DNA of 35,364 nt from Bacillota bacterium (GCA_009783985.1 WQVM01000009.1:1-35364), one strand, 5' to 3'; positions 20,556-28,857 are shown, counted from the first letter of the stretch. Numbers and translations are program-made. Notes: a model not told the origin generated them from the letters alone.

Positions 20556-22395
20556 ATATTTAACCGTTACGGCGCATATGGGAGACCACGCCTTGCCGAT
20601 TGTTGATGCACTTGTTACTGTCAAGGACAAACAAGGCAATGTGCTTTTTGAGGTGCATACGGATGCTAACGGCAATACGGGGACTTTTAGCCTGCCGTGT
20701 CCCGACAAATATCTGTCGCTTGATTCGGGGTATTCGCAACCCGCATATGCTGTGTATGATGTGGAGATAAGCAAGGACGGTTATCAGCCGATGGTTGTGC
20801 ATGATGTGCAGGTTATGGACACGGTTGAGGGTGTTCAGCCTTTTGATATGGTTCCTGTGCCCGAAGGGGAAGCACCTGCCTATGACCATATTTATATTCC
20901 GACACTTTCTGTTCTTACTGATGAGCAATCGGCACAAGTCGGATATATGGGTGTTACCCGTAACAGCCGTTTTACATTGCAACCAGAAGTTATTATACCG
21001 GACTATATTAGAGTCAAATTAGGCCGTCCGACTTCTCCCGCCCGCACCGCCCGTGTGAGCTTTGCCGATTACATAAAAAATGTCGCCTCGTCCGAAATCT
21101 ACCCCACATGGCCGGTTGCTTCTCTTATCGCTAATATCCATTCGATTGTCACCTTTACGCTCAACCGTGTATACAGCGAATGGTATCCGTCACGAGGATT
21201 TAGTTTTGATATAACCAACACGACACAATACGACCAAGCTTTTGTCTACGGGCGGACGATTTTTAGAAACATAAGCGACTTGGTTGACCAGTATTTTAAT
21301 GTGTACGCAAGACGCTTCGGTTTCCGCAATCCGTACTTTACATCATATTGCAACGGAACAACCGCACGGTGCGGCGGTCTGTCGCAATGGGGAACGGTAA
21401 CGCTTGCCAATAGAGGTTTTTCTCCGCTTCAAATCCTGCATTATTTTTATCCTCGTGATTTGGAACTTATTAGTTCTCATAATATCGGACCTATTACTGA
21501 TTCTTTTTCGGGAGTCAACTTGAGAGAGGGCAGTACGGGTGACTCGGTAAGACGCCTGCAATTTATGCTTAACCGTATCCGCCAAAACTTTCCGCTAATA
21601 CCTGAGATAGCTAATGCGGACGGAGTATTCGGGGCTGACACGGCGATGGCAGTAAGAGCTTTTCAGCGGAGCTTTAACTTGACGCAAGACGGCGTTGTCG
21701 GTAGGCAGACATGGAATAACATTACGAGGATTTATACGGCGGTTATCAGGCTGTCGGAGTTGGAGGGCGAAGGTGAGCGAATAACTGTGGGGCAGAGTCC
21801 GCCTGATGTGGTTTTGCGTAAAGGTAGCAGCGGTAACTATGTTAGAGAACTTCAGTTTATACTTAATATGGTTTCGGCGTATTATCCGAGTGTGCCGAGC
21901 GTAACAATAGACGGGCGTTTTGGGACAGGGACAGAGAATGCTGTGAAGGAGTTTCAAAGAACTTTTGGATTGACAGCTGACGGAGTGGTCGGACCTGTTA
22001 CATGGAATAAGCTGTATTCTGTCTATAGGAGCCTTGCCAGTGCGGGGGGCGGAGGAACAGTGCCGCCACAGATACAACCCCCGATAATACTCCCGCCACC
22101 GCCAGAATTGCCGACACCTCCGCCACCGCCGACTATGCCGATTAGTCCTCCGTATCCCAATGTGCTTACAAGGCAAGGCGACCGAGGCGACAATGTGCGG
22201 ACGATACAAACTCTAATCAATCGTGTAGCCGACAGAGTGGCAGAGATACCCAGACTTAATGTAGACGGGATATTCGGACCGCTCACAGATACCGCCGCAA
22301 GAGCTTTTCAGACAGTTTTTGGACTAACAGCAGACGGCATAGTAGGACCGCTCACATGGGACGCACTTATTAGAGAGGCAAATATATCAGAATAA
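20545..22395 (+). CDS. SleC-like cortex-lytic protein with three peptidoglycan-binding domains
   Basis: It is 616 residues long. Residues 1-115 form a carboxypeptidase-regulatory-like beta domain (GYLTVTAHMGDHALPIVDAL). Residues about 150-325 match the SleC/SpoIID-like catalytic region: TLNRVYSEWYPSRGFSFDI, AFVYGRTIFRNISDLVDQ, YCNGTTARCGGLSQWG. The Glu in SEWY is the candidate catalytic acid. Then come three PG_binding_1 domains (about 335-395, 415-480, 530-610), each with GDSVRRLQ or similar and a DGVFG/DGIFG...FQ...DGIVG...TW pattern; a Pro-rich linker precedes the third. Clostridial SleC degrades spore cortex during germination and usually has one binding domain. No signal peptide is seen. 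It closes the phage-like run and may be a host gene or a phage lysin. A terminator follows. Confidence 0.75.
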   Translation: MGLGYLTVTAHMGDHALPIVDALVTVKDKQGNVLFEVHTDANGNTGTFSLPCPDKYLSLDSGYSQPAYAVYDVEISKDGYQPMVVHDVQVMDTVEGVQPFDMVPVPEGEAPAYDHIYIPTLSVLTDEQSAQVGYMGVTRNSRFTLQPEVIIPDYIRVKLGRPTSPARTARVSFADYIKNVASSEIYPTWPVASLIANIHSIVTFTLNRVYSEWYPSRGFSFDITNTTQYDQAFVYGRTIFRNISDLVDQYFNVYARRFGFRNPYFTSYCNGTTARCGGLSQWGTVTLANRGFSPLQILHYFYPRDLELISSHNIGPITDSFSGVNLREGSTGDSVRRLQFMLNRIRQNFPLIPEIANADGVFGADTAMAVRAFQRSFNLTQDGVVGRQTWNNITRIYTAVIRLSELEGEGERITVGQSPPDVVLRKGSSGNYVRELQFILNMVSAYYPSVPSVTIDGRFGTGTENAVKEFQRTFGLTADGVVGPVTWNKLYSVYRSLASAGGGGTVPPQIQPPIILPPPPELPTPPPPPTMPISPPYPNVLTRQGDRGDNVRTIQTLINRVADRVAEIPRLNVDGIFGPLTDTAARAFQTVFGLTADGIVGPLTWDALIREANISE

Positions 22396-22405
22396 ATGTA
22401 GTAGG

Positions 22406-22440
22406 GGGAGCGGGCAGATGTTGTCCGCTTCCTTTTTTTT
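22406..22440 (+). terminator. Intrinsic terminator after the SleC-like gene
   Basis: GGGAGCGGGCA (22406-22416) pairs with TGTCCGCTTCC (22422-22432) including two G-T pairs, followed by eight Ts. It marks the end of the long + strand run that includes the phage module. Confidence 0.9.
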
Positions 22441-22449
22441 GTAGTAGAT

Positions 22450-22566
22450 AAGGATAATTGCCATTCGGGCGGTCGGGGACGCCCGCCCCTACGACTATTG
22501 TCTATTACAGGATGATGGATAAAACAACGACAAAAGATGTAGGGGCGGGCATAGACCGCCCGAATA
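22450..22566. repeat. Pair of GC-rich units between the terminator and metF promoter
   Basis: One unit (22450-22492) reads AAGGATAATTGCCATTCGGG to GCCCCTAC, the other (22538-22566) runs in the opposite orientation, GTAGGGGCGGGCATAGACCG. Together they form an imperfect inverted repeat with a 45-base loop. The rest of the 298-base gap holds the metF promoter. Confidence 0.78.
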
Positions 22567-22631
22567 AGTATCAACTTTTTTAACATCTATAAGTAAAATC
22601 ATAAAAATTACACGCAAAGGCTTATAGCTAA

Positions 22632-22685
22632 TTGACACAAGTATCTGGGAGTGATATACTTGACTTATTACAACAAGTAAGTCAA
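22632..22685 (+). promoter_or_regulatory. metF promoter with overlapping inverted repeat
   Basis: TTGACA (22632-22637), 17 bases, TATACT (22655-22660) make a strong promoter. TTGACTTA (22660-22667) and TAAGTCAA (22678-22685) are a perfect 8-bp inverted repeat with a 10-base spacer, starting on the last base of the -10 box and covering the expected transcription start. It looks like an operator for a dimeric repressor controlling the methionine genes. There is no SAM riboswitch or T-box in this leader. Confidence 0.65.
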
Positions 22686-22693
22686 TTTTGCAT

Positions 22694-23545
22694 ATGAAAA
22701 TCAGTCAATTATACAAACAGAACAGAACGGTAATTTCTTTTGAGGTTTTTCCGCCTAAGAAAGATGATGACATTAGGACGCTTTATGATGCGCTTAGTGG
22801 GCTTAGTGTATTTGAGCCTGATTTTATATCGGTTACTTTTGGTGCGGGTGGCGGTCGTAAGGGGACATCTGCTACGGCAGAGATTGTCAGGCACATCAAG
22901 GACAAGCACGGTATAGAGGCACTTGCTCACATAACTTGCTCGGGGATGAAGCATAGCGATGTCGCACCGATAGTCAAGGATTTTAGGCAAAAAGGTATCT
23001 CTAATCTTCTTGCGCTTAGGGGTGACGAGATTGCGGACGGCGGTTTTGTATATGCTAAGGACTTTATTGCCGAGTTAAAAAACCACGATTTTTGTATAGG
23101 GGCGGCGGCGTATCCCGAGGGGCATATTACTTGCTCTGACCTAAATAAGGACATTAGTCATCTTAAACAAAAACAAGATGCAGGTGCGGACTTTTTTATT
23201 ACGCAACTGTTTTTTGACAATGATTGTTTTTATCGTTTTTTGGATAAGGCACGGGCGGTCGGTGTCAGCAAGCCGATTTCGGCAGGCATAATGCCTATGC
23301 TTAGTAAGGCACAAATTCAACGGATGATATTTATGTGCGGAGCGTCCTTGCCTGCACCTATTATCAAAATCATCGGCAAGTACGGCGACGAGGGCGAGAG
23401 CCTAGTCAAGGCAGGGATGGAATACGCCTATAACCAAATGCAAGACCTATGCGACAATGGCGTGGACGGCATTCATATGTATATTATGAACAAGCCTTCT
23501 ATAGCCGAATATTGCCTAAGCCGTCTAAAGGTCAAAAGGGTATGA
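22694..23545 (+). CDS. metF: 5,10-methylenetetrahydrofolate reductase
   Basis: This 283-residue protein reduces 5,10-methylene-THF to 5-methyl-THF, the methyl donor for methionine synthase. It is a TIM-barrel flavoprotein; family motifs are SFEVFPPK near residue 14, FGAGGGRKGTSA near 50 with the FAD/folate-binding region, HITCSGMK near 80, LALRGDE near 105, FFITQLFFDNDCFYRF near 165 and AGIMPML near 200. ATG 22694 is used; a TTG two codons earlier is possible. No ribosome binding site is evident. The stop codon overlaps the start of the MetH-activation gene (ATGA), so the two are translationally coupled. The leader is about 27 bases and carries the putative operator. Confidence 0.92.
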   Translation: MKISQLYKQNRTVISFEVFPPKKDDDIRTLYDALSGLSVFEPDFISVTFGAGGGRKGTSATAEIVRHIKDKHGIEALAHITCSGMKHSDVAPIVKDFRQKGISNLLALRGDEIADGGFVYAKDFIAELKNHDFCIGAAAYPEGHITCSDLNKDISHLKQKQDAGADFFITQLFFDNDCFYRFLDKARAVGVSKPISAGIMPMLSKAQIQRMIFMCGASLPAPIIKIIGKYGDEGESLVKAGMEYAYNQMQDLCDNGVDGIHMYIMNKPSIAEYCLSRLKVKRV

Positions 23546-24012
23546 TTAGAGACAAGGCAACCCCAAGATTTGCGTACAAAGAGTATGCTATGAGTATAGA
23601 CGGCGACAAGGTGGTCATAGACGGCAGGACGACCTTTGTTAGTGCTGACCTTAGTCGGCATCTTAAGGGGTGTAGGCAATGTGTCATACTAGCAGCAACA
23701 CTAGGACATACCGTAGACCGTATTTTGAAAAAGCTACAATACACCGATATGGCTAAGGCACTAGAGACGGATATACAAGCTAACTTACTCATAGAAGAAA
23801 TATGCGACAACCTACAAGAGCAAATCGCTAAGCAAGCCTTAGACAAGGGTCACCAAATAACAAATCGCTACGGTGTAGGGTACGGTGACTTCTTGCTAGA
23901 GAATCAAAGTACACTACTAAGACTAAGCGGTATCAAAGGAATAACGGTAACGGATAGCAATTTGTTGTTGCCGCAAAAATCAGTAACAGCTATAGTAGGG
24001 GTTAGGGAATAG
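23542..24012 (+). CDS. Stand-alone MetH reactivation-domain protein
   Basis: This protein is 156 residues long from ATG 23542, overlapping the metF stop codon; the longer frame from 23449 lies within metF. It resembles the vitamin B12-dependent methionine synthase activation region: CVILAATLGHTVDRILKKLQ near 50, then ALETDIQANLLIEEICDNL, YGVGYGDFLLENQSTLLRL near 110 and LLPQKSVTAIVGV. In E. coli this domain is the C-terminus of MetH and binds SAM for reductive methylation of cobalamin; here it is a separate, shortened polypeptide next to a MetH that lacks it. The last residues (VGVRE) and the stop codon come from a GTAGGGGTTAGGGAATAG repeat arm. Confidence 0.85.
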   Translation: MIRDKATPRFAYKEYAMSIDGDKVVIDGRTTFVSADLSRHLKGCRQCVILAATLGHTVDRILKKLQYTDMAKALETDIQANLLIEEICDNLQEQIAKQALDKGHQITNRYGVGYGDFLLENQSTLLRLSGIKGITVTDSNLLLPQKSVTAIVGVRE

Positions 24013-24073
24013 GGAGTAGGGAATAGTTGGGAGTAAAGGTCATCACATTACTACTCCCTAATCCCTATTCCTA
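23995..24073. repeat. TAGGGGTTAGGGAATAG-type repeat between activation gene and metH
   Basis: The left arm TAGTAGGGGTTAGGGAATAG overlaps the end of the upstream gene and carries stops in three frames. The right arm, CTACTCCCTAATCCCTATTC, ends three bases before the AAGGTGAT ribosome binding site of metH. The loop is about 30 bases. Confidence 0.8.
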
Positions 24074-24088
24074 AGCAAGGTGATAACA

Positions 24089-26443
24089 TTGAAAAACGAC
24101 ATTAAAACACAACTAGGTCAAGCTCTCACAATTTTTGACGGAGCTATGGGGACAATGCTCCAAGAGGTCTGTCAGAAGGGCGAGCAACCGGACCTTCTTA
24201 ATATTACGCATCCTGAGCTTATAACTAAGGTTCACACTCAATATGTAGAGGCAGGCAGTCATATCATTACGGCTAATACCTTTGGGGCTAATGCACTCAA
24301 GCTAAAAGGCTCTAGTTATAGCGTAGACGAGATTATCGGGTCGGCGATTAGTAATGCCCGCAAAGCTAATGCCCCTTTTGTCGCTCTTGATATAGGACCG
24401 TTAGGACAGCTTGTAGAGCCGTTGGGCACACTTGCTTTTGAGAGTGCTGTTGAGCTTTTTGCCGAGCAAGTCAGAGCAGGGGACAAGTACGGTGCTGATG
24501 TGGTCTTGATAGAAACCATGTCAGACCTATTAGAGATTAAGTCTGCCATAATTGCCGTCAAAGAAAATAGCAATTTACCCATTATCGTGTCGCTAACCTT
24601 TGAAGAGAATAACCGCACCTTTATGGGGGTGGATGCACTTACTGCGGTGACTTTTCTCAATGCTATCGGGGTAGACGCTATCGGCATCAACTGCTCCCGA
24701 AATCCATTTGATATTGCCCCTATCGTTGATACCTTTATGCGTTATAGCCGTATGCCTGTTATGGTAATGCCTAATGCGGGCTTGCCCTTGCCTACAGGTA
24801 AGTATAGCGTCAGTCCTAAGGATTTGGGGCGGGCACTTGTCGGCTATTACAAAAAAGGTGCAAGGATTTTTGGCGGTTGCTGTGGTACAAGACCCGAATA
24901 CATCGCCGAACTCAAAAAACTCCTAAACGGCAAAAAGCCACTCAAAAAGAAACCCCTAGAAGTAACAGCGATAACATCAGGGACACGCACAGAGATTTTT
25001 GATGACAAGATAACTATCATCGGCGAAAGAATCAACCCGACAGGCAAGCCTAAGCTAAAGGATGCTATCAAAAATAATGATATGGGTTTTGTGGTAGGTG
25101 AGGCGATAGCACAGCAAGAAAACGGTGCAACTGTGCTGGATGTCAATTGCGGATTACCTGATATTGACGAGCCGAGTACCTTAGCAAGTATGGTCAAAGA
25201 GCTTCAGAGCGTGATAAGTCTACCGTTGCAAATCGATAGCGCTAACCCTATGGCAATTGAGAAGGCTGTGAGAGTGTATAACGGTAAGCCCCTTATCAAC
25301 TCCGTCACGGGCGAGCAGTCGAGTATGGATAGGATTTTCCCTATAGTTAAGAAGTACGGGGCGGCGGTTATCGGTTTGACTTTAGACCAAAACGGGATTC
25401 CCAAAAAGGCAGCTGAGCGATTGCAAATTGCAAAGAGGATTGTCCAAACCGCCCAAAGTTACGGCATCCCAAAAAAAGACATTTTTATTGATTGCTTAGT
25501 GCTTACAGCATCTGCACAGCAAGAGCAGGTTTTTGAAACGGTCAAAGCAATACAGTTAGTCAAGCAAAAGTTAGGAGTCAAGACGGTTTTGGGAGTTAGC
25601 AATGTTTCGTTTGGGCTACCTAACCGTGCGTATCTCAACAGTATATTTTTGACTAGTGCTATGACAGCAGGATTGGACGCAGGTATAGTCAACCCTATGA
25701 GCGATGAGATTATGTCGGCGGTCAAGGCTTTTAGGGTGCTTAACGGCTATGACAAAGGGGCAGAAGTGTATATAGAGGCTTTTAGGCAAACCATAGAGCC
25801 GAGTGTAGCCCAAGCAGCTCAAAGCTCAGACCTAATAGAGCTGATTGCGACAGGGCAAAAGAAAGCAGCGGTGAGTGTCGTGACGGGACTGTTGGGCAGT
25901 CTTAAACCACTAGAGATTATTAACAAATACCTTGTCAAGGCACTTGATATAGCAGGCAGGGATTACGAGTCAGGCAAGATTTTTTTGCCTAGACTTATTA
26001 AGGTTGCCGAGACAGCTAAGGCTTGCTTTGAGATTGTCAAACAAGACATAAAGTTAGATGACCAAACTCTAGTTAAGGGCAAAATTATTTTGGCTACAGT
26101 CAAGGGCGATATTCATGACATAGGCAAAAACATTGTCAAGGTACTCTTGCAAAGTTACGGCTATAGCGTAATTGACCTAGGCAAAGATGTAGACGGTGAG
26201 CTTGTCGCCGGTGAAGTAGTAAGGCACAATGTCAAGCTAGTAGGACTATCCGCACTTATGACAACCACCATCCCCGCTATGAAAGACACCATAGAAAAGA
26301 TTAGAAAAGTCAGCCCCACTTGCAAAATAATGGTTGGCGGAGCAGTCCTAAATCAAGAGTACGCAAAGTATGTAGGTGCAGACCATTACGCACAAGACGC
26401 AATGGCAGGGATAAAAATAGCAGAATTAGAAAGCAAAGGGTAG
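24089..26443 (+). CDS. metH: Cobalamin-dependent methionine synthase, short form
   Basis: It is 784 residues long from TTG 24089, which AAGGTGAT precedes by about six bases; GTG 24080 lies within that site. It transfers the methyl group from 5-methyl-THF to homocysteine through cobalamin. The homocysteine domain (1-285) starts IFDGAMGTML and has zinc ligands in NCSRNP (about 202) and GGCCGTRPEYI (about 262). The pterin domain begins ITIIGERINPTGKPKLKD (about 307). The four-helix cap and B12 domain carry the cobalamin His in GDIHDIGKNIV (about 673), the DxHxxG motif. The SAM activation domain is absent and is encoded by the preceding gene, as in many Clostridia. The cofactor requirement implies B12 uptake or synthesis elsewhere. 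Confidence 0.95.
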   Translation: MKNDIKTQLGQALTIFDGAMGTMLQEVCQKGEQPDLLNITHPELITKVHTQYVEAGSHIITANTFGANALKLKGSSYSVDEIIGSAISNARKANAPFVALDIGPLGQLVEPLGTLAFESAVELFAEQVRAGDKYGADVVLIETMSDLLEIKSAIIAVKENSNLPIIVSLTFEENNRTFMGVDALTAVTFLNAIGVDAIGINCSRNPFDIAPIVDTFMRYSRMPVMVMPNAGLPLPTGKYSVSPKDLGRALVGYYKKGARIFGGCCGTRPEYIAELKKLLNGKKPLKKKPLEVTAITSGTRTEIFDDKITIIGERINPTGKPKLKDAIKNNDMGFVVGEAIAQQENGATVLDVNCGLPDIDEPSTLASMVKELQSVISLPLQIDSANPMAIEKAVRVYNGKPLINSVTGEQSSMDRIFPIVKKYGAAVIGLTLDQNGIPKKAAERLQIAKRIVQTAQSYGIPKKDIFIDCLVLTASAQQEQVFETVKAIQLVKQKLGVKTVLGVSNVSFGLPNRAYLNSIFLTSAMTAGLDAGIVNPMSDEIMSAVKAFRVLNGYDKGAEVYIEAFRQTIEPSVAQAAQSSDLIELIATGQKKAAVSVVTGLLGSLKPLEIINKYLVKALDIAGRDYESGKIFLPRLIKVAETAKACFEIVKQDIKLDDQTLVKGKIILATVKGDIHDIGKNIVKVLLQSYGYSVIDLGKDVDGELVAGEVVRHNVKLVGLSALMTTTIPAMKDTIEKIRKVSPTCKIMVGGAVLNQEYAKYVGADHYAQDAMAGIKIAELESKG

Positions 26444-26797
26444 TGAGTAGTGGCTAGTTGCGGACTTAGTATTCGGGACACCGAAGACGGGCGTTCCGAA
26501 TAACAATTATCCGTTAAAAAATTCCCCTCAACGGAGGGGTGGCACGCTTGCGTGACGGGGTGGTTTGGTAGTAGGGCGAGGGAATAATAAGGATAATTAT
26601 TATTTGGACTCATAGTCGAAGACCAAGCGAAGCGTCTATTCGCCCCTACGATTGGGAAAACAACTGTAGTCTAAATTCCAAATGTAGGGGACGCCGCCTT
26701 CGGCGTCCCGAATACTCTTATCCTTTTTCTATCTATTTTCTTCTTATTATATCAAAAAAACATTCAAACTTATTTTGAAGTTTTGAGATGAAGATAA

Positions 26798-26827
26798 TTG
26801 ACAATAATTATCTTTTGAGTGTATACT
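26798..26827 (+). promoter_or_regulatory. Sigma-A promoter for the YitT gene
   Basis: TTGACA (26798-26803), 18 bases, TATACT (26822-26827). An ATAATTGACAATAATTAT palindrome covers the -35 box, a possible regulator site. The leader is about 50 bases. Confidence 0.7.
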
Positions 26828-26858
26828 GTGACTATAGTAAGAAAATCCGCATAAATAA

Positions 26859-26882
26859 GTAATACATAGGAAAGTGTATTAC
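26859..26882 (+). promoter_or_regulatory. Leader hairpin presenting the ribosome binding site
   Basis: GTAATACA (26859-26866) and TGTATTAC (26875-26882) pair perfectly, and the 8-base loop TAGGAAAG contains the ribosome binding site. The stem ends two bases before the ATG at 26885. This would keep the site single-stranded but the start region structured, or could bind a protein. Confidence 0.55.
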
Positions 26883-26884
26883 AT

Positions 26885-27787
26885 ATGACGGCAAGAAAGA
26901 AAAGCAAATTTTTAGGTTTTGGGGTCAAGGAGATTGGGCTAATTTTTGTCGGTTCGTCGCTTATGGCTTTAGCTATTACTTGGTTTAGTGCCAGTATAGA
27001 TATGGTTGTCGGGGGTGCGGCGGGACTGGCTATTATTATAAGGCATTTTAGCAGACTTGCTTTACCTTTCGAAATCCCTGTTTTTGCATCATTTGTGATA
27101 CTCAATATTCCGCTTTTTATTATCGGAGCGGCACAGCGAGGCTTTGGGTTTGTCAAAAAAACAGGACTTGCCGTTATTGTGGTGACAGGTGTGCAGGCGA
27201 TATTAGAGCAGTTTGCGGTGCCATTTGACCTTAGAGATGACTTGCTTATCAACGCACTGATATTTGGGGTGCTTAGCGGTGCGGGGGTAGGATTGGTTTT
27301 TGGAGTGCAGGCGACTACGGGCGGCTCGGATATGCTTGCGGCGATTATCAAGCACAAATTCCCGAGGACATCAACCGCAAAAACTTTGCTGATAATAGAT
27401 GCTGTGATAATTCTTGCAGGTATGATTGTTTTTGGATTTAGACTCAGCATATACGCTATAATCGCCGCCTTTGTGGCAAGCAGGGTAATCACATATATTT
27501 TAGAGGGGTTAAGGTTTAGTAAGGCGGCTTTTGTGATTAGTGCCAAGCATGAGGAGATAGCGGCGTTGATTAGTCAAAAAATGGGGCGGGGCAGTACGGC
27601 GTGGGCATCGCAAGGAATGTATACGGGCAATAAGGTGGATATGCTTTTTGTGGTGATTGGGAGTAAAGAGGCGGCGGATTTGAGGAGTATAGTGTACGAG
27701 ACCGACCCGAGTGCTTTTGTGGCAATTGCTGATGTGCGAGAGGTATTGGGTGAAGGGTTTGTCACTTATGACAGTCAGCAACTATAG
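26885..27787 (+). CDS. YitT-family membrane protein (DUF161/DUF2179)
   Basis: It is 300 residues long. After a basic N-terminus (TARKKSKFLGFGVKEIG) there are five or six hydrophobic segments between residues 15 and 205, including GLAIIIRHFSRLALPFE-type and GVGLVFGVQATTGGSDMLAA loops typical of the YitT membrane domain. The C-terminal DUF2179 domain (about 215-295: AFVISAKHEEIAALISQKMG, TAWASQGMYTGNKVDMLFVV, IADVREVLGEGF) is cytosolic. Function is unknown; YitT proteins are widespread in Bacillota. The last eight codons and the stop codon form half of a perfect 52-bp palindrome, with the stop codon starting the second half. Confidence 0.9.
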   Translation: MTARKKSKFLGFGVKEIGLIFVGSSLMALAITWFSASIDMVVGGAAGLAIIIRHFSRLALPFEIPVFASFVILNIPLFIIGAAQRGFGFVKKTGLAVIVVTGVQAILEQFAVPFDLRDDLLINALIFGVLSGAGVGLVFGVQATTGGSDMLAAIIKHKFPRTSTAKTLLIIDAVIILAGMIVFGFRLSIYAIIAAFVASRVITYILEGLRFSKAAFVISAKHEEIAALISQKMGRGSTAWASQGMYTGNKVDMLFVVIGSKEAADLRSIVYETDPSAFVAIADVREVLGEGFVTYDSQQL

Positions 27788-27810
27788 TTGCTGACTGTCA
27801 TAAGTGACAA
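27759..27810. repeat. Perfect 52-bp palindrome across the YitT stop codon
   Basis: Two 26-base arms meet with no loop: the left arm ends GTCAGCAACTA at 27784 and the right starts TAGTTGCTGAC at 27785. I checked every position and all pair. The stop codon TAG is the first triplet of the right arm. There is no T run, so it may act as a cruciform or a poor terminator rather than a standard one. Confidence 0.95.
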
Positions 27811-27870
27811 TTGTATTTGCCCTATGGGCAAGTGGAATTTATTAAAAAATAAAAAAGGGAGATATATACA

Positions 27871-28416
27871 ATGACAAAAAAACTAAAAGGCTCTAAGACG
27901 GAGCAAAACCTGATGAATGCTTTTGCGGGCGAGAGCATGGCACGCAATAAGTATACTTATTACGCCTCTAAGGCAAAGAGCGACGGCTATGTCCAAATCT
28001 CGCAAATTTTTGAAGAGACGGCGGCTAACGAAAAAGAACACGCCAAGCTATGGTTTAAGCTCTTGCATGACGGAGTACCCGATACGCTTACCAATCTTGA
28101 GGATGCGGCTAACGGCGAGAATTTTGAATGGACCGATATGTACAAGAATTACGCTAAGGTGGCAAGGGAAGAGGGCTTTGAGGATATTGCGAGAGAGTTT
28201 GAGCTAACCGCAAGCGTAGAAAAAAACCACGAGGAGCGTTACCGCACCTTGCACCAAAATATCAAAGACGGCAGAGTCTTCGCCCGCGAAAAAGCCGTAA
28301 CATGGGAATGCCTCAACTGCGGCTACGAATATACCCAAAAAGACGCCCTCAAAACCTGTCCCCTCTGCAATCACCCTCAATCTTTCATGGCAGTCAAGTG
28401 CGACACTTGGAAATAG
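27871..28416 (+). CDS. rbr: Rubrerythrin
   Basis: It is 181 residues long with AAGGGAG nine bases before the ATG. It is a cytosolic peroxidase that protects anaerobes from hydrogen peroxide. The ferritin-like diiron domain (about 1-135) has [20 protein letters not shown], the first EKEH ligand motif in AANEKEHAK, and the second in [11 protein letters not shown]. The C-terminal rubredoxin-like domain has [10 protein letters not shown] and [10 protein letters not shown] with the four iron-binding Cys. Length and motif order are standard for the classical rubrerythrin, and it supports an anaerobic host. It is probably transcribed separately from YitT, since a perfect palindrome divides them; a small hairpin TTGCCC-TAT-GGGCAA lies in the leader (27817-27831). 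Confidence 0.96.
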   Translation: MTKKLKGSKTEQNLMNAFAGESMARNKYTYYASKAKSDGYVQISQIFEETAANEKEHAKLWFKLLHDGVPDTLTNLEDAANGENFEWTDMYKNYAKVAREEGFEDIAREFELTASVEKNHEERYRTLHQNIKDGRVFAREKAVTWECLNCGYEYTQKDALKTCPLCNHPQSFMAVKCDTWK

Positions 28417-28469
28417 TGCCAATAGTATACGCTGCTTGCAATAACAAAACATCAATTAAGTGTTAAGTT

Positions 28470-28574
28470 AGCTAGGTATCATTTCGACCGAAGCGGAGAA
28501 ATCTCCCTCAAAGACTGTGTTAAAATATAGCAAATCAGGAGATTTCTCCGCTTCGGTCGAAATGATACCTAGCT
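28470..28574. repeat. CGACCGAAGCGGAG hairpin, stand-alone copy
   Basis: AGCTAGGTATCATTTCGACC (28470) and its complement ending CCTAGCT pair over about 38 bases around a 29-base loop. The outer bases GGTATCAT match ATGATACC, while other copies read GGTGTCAT / ATGACACC, a paired change. The flanking MITE ends seen at 1571 and 14405 are absent here. The element begins 54 bases after the rubrerythrin stop codon. Confidence 0.9.
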
Positions 28575-28636
28575 TACCGACATTTTAGGGGATATGCAAG
28601 TATTGCGATTTATTTTGCACACAAGGGACTATTCGC

Positions 28637-28665
28637 TTGACAACACTATTTTTAAGTAGTATAAT
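28637..28665 (+). promoter_or_regulatory. Consensus promoter of the tRNA locus
   Basis: TTGACA (28637-28642), 17 bases, TATAAT (28660-28665). The predicted start is about 25 bases before the broken tRNA copy, so the precursor would contain both the broken and the intact tRNA. Confidence 0.88.
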
Positions 28666-28696
28666 GACAAAGCTATAGTCAGCCGTGTGCAAATAT

Positions 28697-28729
28697 CGCG
28701 GGGTGGAGCAATGGCAGCTCGTCGGGCTC
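28697..28729 (+). pseudogene. Broken 5' half of an initiator tRNA gene
   Basis: These 33 bases equal the first 33 bases of the intact tRNA at 28858, ending in the anticodon loop just before the CAT anticodon; the identity starts four bases upstream (37 bases in all). After the break the sequence is unrelated and cannot complete a tRNA fold, although TCGG / CCGA can still pair locally. It is separated from the intact gene by 161 bases start to start. Confidence 0.85.
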
Positions 28730-28857
28730 CTCAGCCGAGTGGGCAATATTGACTCCATACCTAATACTAAACGCTACAAAAGAAGTAGCTCTAAAGTGCC
28801 CACGACCGCCGAGCCCCACTATACTAGTAAAAACAACTTAAGCCAATACCCATATAT

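Larger units (their letters stand above)
26444..26884. repeat. 441-bp repeat field and YitT promoter region
   Basis: It begins with a TAGTGAGTAGTGGCTAGTTG arm that overlaps the metH stop codon, then a GC-rich unit (26471-26512), an ACCCCGTCACGC half-hairpin (26513-26567) that preserves the empty MITE target TCCCCTCAACGGAGGGG, and a composite GC-rich repeat (26591-26723) containing GACCAAGCGAAGCGTCTATT. The last 100 bases hold the YitT promoter and hairpin. Confidence 0.8.

Noticed and set aside
21595-22209. 204-residue minus-strand frame inside the SleC-like gene
   Set aside because: The composition (Arg/His/Cys-rich, no domain) is that of an antisense shadow of peptidoglycan-binding repeats.
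22660-22693. SAM riboswitch or T-box in the metF leader
   Set aside because: The leader is only about 27 bases and lacks the conserved T-box sequence and any SAM riboswitch core.
26770-27546. 258-residue minus-strand frame opposite the YitT gene
   Set aside because: The + strand gene has family motifs, a promoter and a ribosome binding site; the minus frame has none.
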